Shown here one piece after another: positions 8,623 through 15,797 of a stretch of DNA of 58,741 bases (within the stretch, counting starts at the first letter, position 1; every line of letters begins with the position of its first letter). The stretch covers positions 1 through 58,741 of the forward strand of contig CABQHM010000015.1 of assembly GCA_902464015.1 (NCBI GenBank). Reading direction: 5' to 3'. A program made the position numbers and the translations under genes. The DNA is from an uncultured Coriobacteriales bacterium (lineage in GTDB: Bacteria; Actinomycetota; Coriobacteriia; Coriobacteriales; UMGS124). The notes beneath the pieces are model-generated. The model worked only from the letters and a program-made list of their open reading frames with translations. It was not told where the DNA came from and did no database searches.

Positions 8623-9113
8623 AGCGCACGCTCCTTAAATCACGGGTCCGATACACACGCGTACAACGATACCCCAAACCGGCCCCTGGCAAAACGTCTT
8701 TCTTGCCAAGGGCGAAAGATTCCGCTCGCAAACTAAGGAACGCAGGCCCAACCGAAGAGACGGTCTGCCAAACGCGCCGCCTGTCAGGCGAAAGTTTGAC
8801 CCGATGAATATCCCGCGTTCTCGAGTGGATGCCCTCGCCCAATGAGTCATCCGATTCCACGGATGGGGATCACAGCCTGGCAAGCGTCTCGTCTCCTTGT
8901 ACGGAGAGCACAGCTCAAGCGGTTGAACTGGCTTTCCCTGCAAGCGTCTCATTTCCTTGTGCGGGGAACACAGCCCCAACGACCGCCTCGCTTCCTTGCA
9001 TGAGGAGTACGGCCAAACGACCGCCTCGTTTCCTTGCACGGGGAACACAGCCCCAACGACCGCCCTGTTCTCGAGTGAGGACCTACAGAAGCGAGGCAGG
9101 CTTACACGTTGCT
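8623..9113. other. Intergenic region with a short-period repeat array
   Basis: This 491-bp gap between two leftward genes has no supported gene. Bases 8885-9048 hold four copies of a 26-bp sequence (see the repeat entry). An open minus frame crossing the array simply translates the repeats. Confidence 0.5.
8885..9048. repeat. Four copies of a 26-bp repeat at irregular spacing
   Basis: Copies start at 8885, 8945, 8985 and 9023. On the minus strand the best copies begin GTGTTCCCCG and end CAAGGAAACGAGGC. Gaps are about 34, 14 and 12 bp, and the short gaps resemble each other (GGTCGTT). The first half resembles a type I-E CRISPR repeat, but the dyad half (CGGGG) is missing. Confidence 0.75.
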
Positions 9114-9662
9114 TTACTGCGCCTTCTTCGCCTGTCTCTTTTCCACGAATAGCCAAATGGCGGCCAACGCGGCAACCGCAAGAGTTGCAAACACAAGATA
9201 GTACGCAATGCCCCAATCGTAGTTCGCGCTCGGAACCACTCCGCGACTTGCATAATCAGCGTTTTGCAGGCTAAAGATGCCAAAAACCAGCGCATCAAAA
9301 ACAAGCGCTCCAATCGGACGCTTCTTTGCAAAGCACAGCACCATGAGCAGAGCCGCCGAACCCATCGCTACGACAAGACCCATATAGATGCTGGAAAGCT
9401 GCTGGTAGCTGTGCTCAGCAAGCGCCAAATAAGCACGCGCGAAGTCGACGAGCGACATGTTCGTCATTTGGCCAGTGGTCAAATCAAAACCCTGCATAAC
9501 AGACTGGCCGGAATGATTCTCCAGGTACGCCGCCCCCTCAGACGTCGCCGTTGCATACGGCAAAAAGAGCGCGACCACCATCAGCGCCGCGCAGACGATG
9601 CCAACGATAACCGGAATCGACTTCTTCCCTGCATGCTGCTGCAGTTCCTGGCTTTCTTGCAT
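9114..9662 (-). CDS. Four-TM membrane protein of unknown function
   Basis: This 182-residue protein has a short polar N terminus (MQESQELQQHAGKK) and four hydrophobic segments: about residues 17-36, 98-117, 125-143 and 155-175. A polar loop after the first TM (ATATSEGAAYLENHSG) is probably outside the cell. I do not recognise the family. AAGGAGG 5 nt before ATG 9662 fixes the start; an upstream extension lacks a site. A 29-bp palindrome (9718-9746) lies between this gene and the divergent DUF6591 gene. Confidence 0.65.
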   Translation of the reverse strand: MQESQELQQHAGKKSIPVIVGIVCAALMVVALFLPYATATSEGAAYLENHSGQSVMQGFDLTTGQMTNMSLVDFARAYLALAEHSYQQLSSIYMGLVVAMGSAALLMVLCFAKKRPIGALVFDALVFGIFSLQNADYASRGVVPSANYDWGIAYYLVFATLAVAALAAIWLFVEKRQAKKAQ

Positions 9663-9717
9663 GGTTTCCTCCTTCAACGCGATTACGACGCCGGGGATTC
9701 TAGGCGTCGACCCGCGT

Positions 9718-9746
9718 GATTTCCTCAGTTGACAACTGAGGAAATC
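9718..9746. promoter_or_regulatory. Perfect 13-bp-arm palindrome between divergent genes
   Basis: GATTTCCTCAGTT (9718-9730), spacer GAC, then AACTGAGGAAATC (9734-9746). The centre contains TTGACA on the plus strand and TTGTCA on the minus strand, both -35-like. It is the most perfect operator-like palindrome in the window. Confidence 0.6.
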
Positions 9747-9829
9747 GATTGGTCGCAGACCTACACTGGGCCACGGCGAGGCCATTCACGGCACGCCACC
9801 CAACCATCTCGGATATGGAGGCAAGGGAT

Positions 9830-10780
9830 ATGAACAGGCTCGCTCAAGAGGAATGCATCTCACGCCGCACCATCGTTGGCGCAGGACTATTCGGACTTTT
9901 AGCAGCTGGAATGGGAACTTGGGATGCCACATGCGCCTTTGCCGATGAGAATACCGAACAGAGCACCCAGCTTATCGACCTCGCCGCACTGAGCAACGAG
10001 GATTTGCTCGCGTTGGAGGCAGACCTTCGTGCCGAGAAAGTGCGCAGGGAGATGAACACCGCAGTCGTTCCGCAGGGCCATTATGTCGCCGGAGTCGATT
10101 TTGCCGCTGGCACATATACTGTCACGGCAATCGAGAACGATGTCGACGGGTCAAAGTCGGTCTGCGTCTATGACACACAGGCCCAGGAAAACCAACTCTT
10201 CTGGGACATGATTGGCGCAGGCGAGACCATCAAAGTCTCCCTGGTCGAGGGGAACCTCGTAAAGCTCAAGGGTGGCGACTTCGCCCTCACCCCCTTCACC
10301 ATCGACTTCGGCAACGCTGCAGGCACCGAAACCACCGCCCCGCAAGACCAACCAGCAGCAGAGGCTAGCAGCGCCCAGTCTTCAGGCGAGGTCACTCCCG
10401 AGTTCAAGGAGATGATGGACAGCTACGAGACGTTCATGAACCAGTACTGCGACTTCATGGTGAAATACGTCAACGCAACAAACTCAGGCGACTCTGCGAC
10501 ACTTCTTGCCATGACCGCCGACTATGCCAACCTCGTCCAGCAGGAGCTCGACTGGGCGAGCAAGATAGACGGCATCGACGAGAGTACGCTCAGCCCCGCC
10601 GATGACGCCTACTACCTTGAGGTGCAGGGACGCGTCCTTAAGAAGCTCGGCGAGACGGGCGTTTCGCTGAGCTCAGGAGCTCGCAAACACCCAGTCACAC
10701 ATACCTCGCCAAGCCTGGCCGTCCGGATTCTCTCCCAGACGGCCAGGCTTTTTGCGGTCCCGCGGTGCTCAACCGCGTGA
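9830..10780 (+). CDS. Exported DUF6591-type protein with a read-through C terminus
   Basis: The N terminus MNRLAQEECISRRTIVGAG followed by a hydrophobic stretch is a Tat-like signal. A middle segment (VPQGHYVAGVDFAAGTYTV) is a small beta domain of the kind that binds or displays on the surface. The residues from VTPEFKEMMDSYETFM to RVLKKLGE match a DUF6591 domain. Family proteins normally end soon after this helix, but this frame runs on for about 40 residues straight through a terminator hairpin (10711-10750). A +1 frame has a TGA near 10666, so a frameshift or lost stop is likely. GGAGG 8 nt upstream supports ATG 9830. Function unknown. Confidence 0.65.
   Translation: MNRLAQEECISRRTIVGAGLFGLLAAGMGTWDATCAFADENTEQSTQLIDLAALSNEDLLALEADLRAEKVRREMNTAVVPQGHYVAGVDFAAGTYTVTAIENDVDGSKSVCVYDTQAQENQLFWDMIGAGETIKVSLVEGNLVKLKGGDFALTPFTIDFGNAAGTETTAPQDQPAAEASSAQSSGEVTPEFKEMMDSYETFMNQYCDFMVKYVNATNSGDSATLLAMTADYANLVQQELDWASKIDGIDESTLSPADDAYYLEVQGRVLKKLGETGVSLSSGARKHPVTHTSPSLAVRILSQTARLFAVPRCSTA
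10711..10753 (+). terminator. Terminator inside the 3' end of the DUF6591 frame
   Basis: AAGCCTGGCCGTC and GACGGCCAGGCTT form a perfect 13-bp stem followed by TTTT. It lies within the open frame, about 30 bp before its stop codon. Confidence 0.85.
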
Positions 10781-10810
10781 GCCTGCTACCGCGTGTCGCA
10801 AAAACACCGC

Positions 10811-10939
10811 ACGTTTGCGTTTTAATTCCCACAGCCTACGTATCAACCCAAATCTGGCAGTCATCACACGTCATCTACCTGGGAAAACGTCAAAGGCGTC
10901 CAACGCCCTGAAGCCTCGGTGAGATTAAAACGCAAACGT
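10811..10939. repeat. 129-bp segment bounded by 16-bp perfect inverted repeats
   Basis: ACGTTTGCGTTTTAAT (10811-10826) is repeated inverted as ATTAAAACGCAAACGT (10924-10939). Similarity continues inwards (TYYCA). The 97-bp interior has no open frame of note. It resembles a small non-autonomous element, but no target duplication is clear. Confidence 0.6.
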
Positions 10940-10964
10940 ACGCAAATTTTTCCGCCCACACAAA

Positions 10965-11010
10965 GGCCCACGCCCCGACCAGAGCAATCCGGTCGGGGCG
11001 CGGGCCTCAT
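10965..11010 (-). terminator. Terminator of flavoprotein 2
   Basis: GGCCCACGCCCCGACC (10965-10980) pairs with GGTCGGGGCGCGGGCC (10991-11006) around a 10-nt loop. The minus-strand tail is CTTTGTG, a weak T-tract. Confidence 0.7.
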
Positions 11011-11040
11011 TTAGCCGCATCGCAGGACATCGCACGCATC

Positions 11041-11308
11041 GCCGCCTCAGCTGTACTGCATGCCAGCCGCATCGTGGAGGATGCCCCACACAGGCGCTTT
11101 CACCTTAGCCCGCGCTGCATACCAGCCAGTTTGCGCCACTTCAGCACATGCGGTGCCGCCTCAGCTGCGCCGCATGCCAGCCGCATCATGGAGGAGGACC
11201 CCATACAGGTGTCTCCACCTTAACCCGCGCTGCATGTCAGTCGCATCGTATAGCATCACTACACGCGCGCCGCCACCCTGGCCGCGCCGCATGCCAAGCC
11301 GCCCAAGC
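11041..11308. repeat. Tandem repeat, 114-bp period, 2.3 copies
   Basis: Units start at 11041, 11155 and 11269 (GCCGCCTCAGCTG..., GCCGCCTCAGCTGC..., GCCGCCACCCTGG...). Units 1 and 2 share CATGCCAGCCGCATC.TGGAGGA and CACCTTA.CCCGCGCTGCAT at equal positions; unit 3 is partial. Confidence 0.75.
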
Positions 11309-11315
11309 GCTTCTT

Positions 11316-13118
11316 CTATCCCCGCACGCGATTTTGCGCATAGGCATGGTCGGGACCCCACAAAGGCACGGGGTAATCCTCGCCCATGACATCCTTAGCG
11401 GCCAGCCAACCCGAGACGAGGTTGTGCGACAGGTTCAGGCCGCCGTAGTATTGCGCGTACATGCCGTTGAAGAATCCGCCGTGGTCCAGGCCGACGACCT
11501 TGAGACCCTCAATCCTCTTGCCCTCGGGCGTCAGGGGCGCGTAGGTGTTGTCCACACGCACGCCGCCAAGCGTGGAAAGAAGCCATCCGGCCAGTTTGCA
11601 GGCATAATAAGGAGGCTCGTCGATGTTGGACAGACGCCAGGGTGCCTTGCCGTAGTCGAGGTCCCAGCCAGCCGTGGCCATCTCGTTGTAGCGCTCCACC
11701 TGCTGCAGGAATGCCTCCTTGGCCTCGGCGTCAAAGCCCATGGCGTCAGCGAGCTCCTCAAGGGTGTCGCACTTGATGAGGTTGCCGTTTGCCACGTTGG
11801 GCTCGATGTATACCTCGTTCCACATGTCGGTATCGGTGCACGGCCAGAACTGGCCAAGCAGCAGGCAGTTCTTGGCGCCGGGCTTGGCAACAACGCGCGA
11901 GCAGATGGTCGTGTCGAAGCTCACAACATCGTCCCAGCTAGAAGCGTCAAAGACCTGCCAATAGAAGCCACCGGGCTGCTGGGCGCCCAAGTTGAACACG
12001 ACATCGTAGGGGCCGCCCTCGTTGCAGAAGCGCTTGCCGAACTGGTTCACACGCATGAACGGCTGCGAGCCGGGCCACCAGAAGCGATTGTCCTCACCGC
12101 CCTGGCCATCCCAACCAATGCCGCCGTTCGTGTCGTTGCCCGTGATGCAGCCGCGGTCGAAAATGTTGCAGCTACCAGCCATGTCGCGATCGATGTCGGC
12201 GCCCGCCCACACTGCCATCTTGATGCCGTCGCCGTTGCGGCCGTCGCCTCCCATGTGGTTGGAGCAGAACTTGTGCGCCTGCACGTTGAGCTGGTCCATC
12301 ATGTCCTTGTTGCCGGAGAAGCCGCCCGTGGCCAGGAACACCGCCTTGTTGGTGTTAAACTGCGTGTAGCTGCCGTCTTCCATCTGGCAGATGACGCCCG
12401 TCACCGGCGTGGCGGGGCCGTCGGGCTGCACGAGCTCAACGGCGCGGGTGTTGTACAGCAGCTGGCCACCGGCCTCGGCATAGAGCTCCAGCATGGCAGG
12501 GATTGCGATTTCAGAACCCATGGCGTTAGCGGTGGGCTCAAGCGGGGGCTTGTATGCGGTGTGCACCGAGGCAGGCGAGTAATAGGCGCCCTCGGGGAAG
12601 AACCTCTTGCAGCGTGTGTCAACCATCACATCGAGGCCCTTGGCCTGCATCTGCTCTTGGTACCAGTCGACAAGTGCGCCGGCGTTGTAGGCCCACTGGC
12701 GAATGAGGTTCTGATCGCATTTGCCCTGGTTGTAGCGGAGAAGATCCTCGACCACAAATTCCTTGTCGATCTGGATGCCCATCTCCTTTTGAATCTGGGA
12801 GTCAAGCGCGTCGATGTCGCCGGCCCACATGCAGCAAGCGCCCGACTGCTCCACGAGCACAACGTCAGCCCCGAGCTGCGCCAGATGCAACGCCGTCACA
12901 ACACCTACGTTGCCGCCGCCCACAACCACGACGTCGTGCGTCTCGGTGTTAGAAACCTGGTCGGCAACGGAGGCAGGCTGGGCGTCCCAGCGCTGCTGGG
13001 CAGCCTCGTCGGCAGCGGGCGCATCGGCATACGCAGCGGCGACACCCGTAGCGGCAACTGCACCGGCGACAGCCGCGGCACCAGTCACGAACGAACGGCG
13101 AGAAACAGAAGTGTTCAT
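11316..13118 (-). CDS. Tat-exported FAD-dependent reductase (flavoprotein 2)
   Basis: This 600-residue protein has a Tat signal (MNTSVSRRSFVTG, Arg 7-8) and an FAD-binding domain of the fumarate reductase/succinate dehydrogenase flavoprotein superfamily (VVVVGGGNVG, glycines 67-72; LATGGFSGN later). There is no FMN_bind or heme domain. FGKRFCNEGGPYD and the C-terminal YYGGLNLSHNL differ from the fumarate reductase catalytic segments, so the substrate is another acceptor, not identifiable here. AAGGAGG 8 nt upstream and the Tat motif fix ATG 13118. The divergent TetR gene is the likely regulator. Electrons must come from a partner encoded elsewhere. Confidence 0.88.
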   Translation of the reverse strand: MNTSVSRRSFVTGAAAVAGAVAATGVAAAYADAPAADEAAQQRWDAQPASVADQVSNTETHDVVVVGGGNVGVVTALHLAQLGADVVLVEQSGACCMWAGDIDALDSQIQKEMGIQIDKEFVVEDLLRYNQGKCDQNLIRQWAYNAGALVDWYQEQMQAKGLDVMVDTRCKRFFPEGAYYSPASVHTAYKPPLEPTANAMGSEIAIPAMLELYAEAGGQLLYNTRAVELVQPDGPATPVTGVICQMEDGSYTQFNTNKAVFLATGGFSGNKDMMDQLNVQAHKFCSNHMGGDGRNGDGIKMAVWAGADIDRDMAGSCNIFDRGCITGNDTNGGIGWDGQGGEDNRFWWPGSQPFMRVNQFGKRFCNEGGPYDVVFNLGAQQPGGFYWQVFDASSWDDVVSFDTTICSRVVAKPGAKNCLLLGQFWPCTDTDMWNEVYIEPNVANGNLIKCDTLEELADAMGFDAEAKEAFLQQVERYNEMATAGWDLDYGKAPWRLSNIDEPPYYACKLAGWLLSTLGGVRVDNTYAPLTPEGKRIEGLKVVGLDHGGFFNGMYAQYYGGLNLSHNLVSGWLAAKDVMGEDYPVPLWGPDHAYAQNRVRG

Positions 13119-13379
13119 GCGAGAATCCTCCTTGAATTCGACAATGGTTTGCGGCAAGCCCGCGCAAACGCGCGCCTGCACGGCCTCGCCCCTTGCAAAC
13201 CAGTCGGCACCCCTTGGCTCGACACCCCTACTCTACCTATCAGGCAGTATCAAATGCACCTGACAAAATGACCCGATTGTCTGATTCGCCCTCGTTAAAA
13301 GCCTGATATTTCTCCCAATCTGTAAGGCTGAGAGTGCGATAATGCGGCCAGCCGTGGGGGCGAGGGAAGGGCGCAGAAG

Positions 13380-13937
13380 ATGTCAAAGCAGGACACATGC
13401 CTGAGCGTGGTGGAAGCACTCGACGCACTCATGCGGACCACCTCGATCGACCGCGTGAAGGTGACCGAGCTGTGCCGCGACGCCGGCATCTCGCGCGCCA
13501 CCTTCTATGAGAACTTCCAGGATGTGTACGCCGTTGCCACCTGGATGTGGGACCACCTCATGCAGACAAGCCTCTACCAGGCGGGAATCACGCTCAACTG
13601 CCACGACGCCCACCTGCGCAAGTTCGAGGCCCTGCAACAACACCGCGACTTCTTCGTCAACGCCATGCGCATCGTCGGCTACCCCTCCATCTGCCAGCAC
13701 GGGGGCAGGCGCATGGCCGACCACATGGAGCACGTCTTCGCCACCAAAACTGGGCGCGACTACACTCCCGACGAGGCGTTGCAGATGGAGTTCTTCATCA
13801 CCGGCGCTAAGCACATGACCCGCCATTGGGTCGAGCGCGGGATGGTGGAACCTCCCCAGCAGATGGCGCGCCTGTTCACCAGCTTCGTTCCCGCATTCAT
13901 GCTCGAGTGCTTGGAGCCCACGGAGGCGAGCAGATAA
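13380..13937 (+). CDS. TetR-family regulator
   Basis: This 185-residue protein has an N-terminal TetR helix-turn-helix (residues about 8-55; VKVTELCRDAGISRATFYENF) and a helical C-terminal ligand/dimer domain with no recognisable ligand motif. It is transcribed away from flavoprotein 2 across a 261-bp gap, so it is the obvious candidate to control it. The ribosome site is weak: GGGAAGG lies about 10 nt before ATG. GCGATAATG (around 13337-13345) may serve as the -10 region. Confidence 0.85.
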   Translation: MSKQDTCLSVVEALDALMRTTSIDRVKVTELCRDAGISRATFYENFQDVYAVATWMWDHLMQTSLYQAGITLNCHDAHLRKFEALQQHRDFFVNAMRIVGYPSICQHGGRRMADHMEHVFATKTGRDYTPDEALQMEFFITGAKHMTRHWVERGMVEPPQQMARLFTSFVPAFMLECLEPTEASR

Positions 13938-14005
13938 ACAAGCGCCTGGAAACTCGCACCAATTGTGCGCGAAAGAAGTCCTCTCTGTTAATTCCGAGCG
14001 TACGA

Positions 14006-14039
14006 CTGGGTTATATCAATCCCTGGGTTATATCAATCC
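14006..14039. promoter_or_regulatory. Perfect 17-bp direct tandem duplication upstream of sstT
   Basis: CTGGGTTATATCAATCC occurs twice without a gap (14006-14022 and 14023-14039), 62 bp before the sstT start. It looks like a doubled regulator site or a recent slippage event near the promoter. Confidence 0.55.
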
Positions 14040-14100
14040 ATTATTAAGTATTCTTACTCGTTACGCTAAATCGGAATACCCATAAGAAAGAAGCACGGAC

Positions 14101-15426
14101 GTGAATACTCTCATTAAGCGATATACAGACGTTCCTCTCATCCTGAGAATCGTCATCGGCATGGTCATCGGCATCGCGTTGGCCCTCGCAGCACCTGGCA
14201 TCTCTTGGATCGGTACGCTCGGCTCGCTTTTCACCACCGCCCTCAAGGCTATCGCCCCCATCCTGGTCTTCTTCCTCGTGATTGGTGCGCTGTGCACCGC
14301 CCGCTCTGCAGGCAACATGAAGACGGTCATCTGCCTCTACATCGTGAGCACCCTCGTCGCGGGCGCCCTGGCCGTAGTCGCCAGCTACCTCTTCCCCAGC
14401 GAGCTCGTGCTCACAGGTGTCGACGCCGCCGACGCGACCGGTGCGCCCCAGGAGCTGAGCAGCGTCATCGTCGCGCTTCTGACCAACGCGCTCTCCAACC
14501 CCGTTGATGCCCTCGCCAGCGCCAACTACCTGGGTGTTCTTGTGTGGGCGGTCTTTATCGGCATCGCACTGCGCAAGGCCAAGCCCACCACCAAGGACCT
14601 GCTGCAGGACGCCGCCAAAGCCGTGACCACCGTCGTGCGCGGCGTCATCGAGTGCGCCCCCTTCGGAATCCTTGGTCTCATCTACAGCAGCGTCTCCACC
14701 TCGGGCGTAGAGATCTTCACCGTGTACGGCCACCTCGTCACAGTGCTGGTCGCCGTCATCCTCGTCGTGGCGCTCGTCACCAACCCGCTCATCGTGTTCC
14801 TTGCCTGTCGCGTCAACCCCTACCCGCTGGTGCTTCGCTGCCTCAAGGAGTCCGCCGTCATGGCGTTCTTCACCCGCAGCTCCGCGGCCAACATTCCCGT
14901 GAACATGAAACTCTGCCAAGACCTGGGACTCGACGAGGATAACTACTCCGTTTCCATCCCGCTCGGTGCCACCATCAACATGGCCGGCGCCTCCATCACC
15001 ATCGCCATCATGACCATGGCGGCATGCAACACGCTGGGCATCGTGGTCGACCCCGTGCTTTCAATCATGCTGTGCATCATGGCTGCTATCGGCGCCTGCG
15101 GCACCTCGGGCGTTGCCGGCGGTTCGCTCATGCTCATCCCGCTTGCCTGCTCGCTCTTCAGCATCGACCCCGCCATCTCCGCGCAGGTCGTGGCCGTGGG
15201 CTTCATCATCGGCGTGATCCAGGACTCCTGCGAGACGGCACTCAACTCCAGTTCCGACGTGGTGTTCACCGCTGCGGCCGAGCTGCGCGCACGCCGTCGC
15301 AAGGGCCTTTCCTGCGAGCTGCCCATCCGCGAGGAGGATCGCACCCACGGCATCCACCTCGACGGCGCGGCGGCCGTGCCCTCGGTTGACCCCACGTTCG
15401 TCGAAAAGGGACCGAGCACCAAGTAG
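14101..15426 (+). CDS. sstT: SstT-type Na+/serine-threonine symporter
   Basis: This 441-residue inner-membrane protein belongs to the dicarboxylate/amino acid:cation symporter family and best fits the SstT branch that imports serine and threonine with sodium. Hallmarks are FFTRSSAANIPVNMKLC (HP1 region), SIPLGATINMAGASITI and GACGTSGVAGGSLMLIPL (HP2 region), then IGVIQDSCETALNSSSD. Eight transmembrane helices plus two re-entrant loops can be placed. The start is a GTG with only a weak AAGAAAG-like site. It is monocistronic and ends in a perfect hairpin with T6. Confidence 0.88.
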   Translation: MNTLIKRYTDVPLILRIVIGMVIGIALALAAPGISWIGTLGSLFTTALKAIAPILVFFLVIGALCTARSAGNMKTVICLYIVSTLVAGALAVVASYLFPSELVLTGVDAADATGAPQELSSVIVALLTNALSNPVDALASANYLGVLVWAVFIGIALRKAKPTTKDLLQDAAKAVTTVVRGVIECAPFGILGLIYSSVSTSGVEIFTVYGHLVTVLVAVILVVALVTNPLIVFLACRVNPYPLVLRCLKESAVMAFFTRSSAANIPVNMKLCQDLGLDEDNYSVSIPLGATINMAGASITIAIMTMAACNTLGIVVDPVLSIMLCIMAAIGACGTSGVAGGSLMLIPLACSLFSIDPAISAQVVAVGFIIGVIQDSCETALNSSSDVVFTAAAELRARRRKGLSCELPIREEDRTHGIHLDGAAAVPSVDPTFVEKGPSTK

Positions 15427-15439
15427 CGCCTCGTGAATG

Positions 15440-15476
15440 CGGGCGGCACCGAAACAAGCGGTGCCGCCCGTTTTTT
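15440..15476 (+). terminator. Terminator of sstT
   Basis: CGGGCGGCACC and GGTGCCGCCCG form a perfect stem followed by TTTTTT. Confidence 0.92.
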
Positions 15477-15797
15477 GGGCCCAGCAAAGGCAAAGCGCAG
15501 GGCGGCGTAAGGCGATACGGTTGCCAGCGCGTCACCGCGAGGTCGACGCCGCTGCGGACCAGCCCCAGACCTCCTGCACCATCGCACGACCTGGTAAGGC
15601 GGCAAAGAAAGCCGATGAGAATCCGCATGTTCTTCTTCACGGCCATTACCAGACGAGGATGCGCCGCAGCCTATCAGCACCGCCCCTCCCCGCGTTATCG
15701 CAAAACCGCCTCCCAACCGCTTGCCCCCATACAAGCCACCCCCACATCTCGCGGGTATACTCACGCGTAGTGCGTAAGACCCGCTAAGGAGGTAGCT

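Larger units (their letters stand above)
10781..11315. other. Intergenic region with inverted repeats, terminator and 114-bp tandem array
   Basis: This 535-bp stretch has no supported gene. In order it holds a 16-bp inverted repeat pair (10811-10826 and 10924-10939), a terminator hairpin for the leftward flavoprotein 2 gene (10965-11010), and a tandem repeat of exact 114-bp period (11041-11308). Confidence 0.6.

Noticed and set aside
8885..9048. Possible CRISPR array
   Set aside because: Gaps are only 12-34 bp and resemble each other, the repeat lacks its dyad half, and no cas gene is in the window.
10811..10939. Insertion sequence
   Set aside because: The interior is 97 bp, has no transposase, and no target duplication can be recognised.
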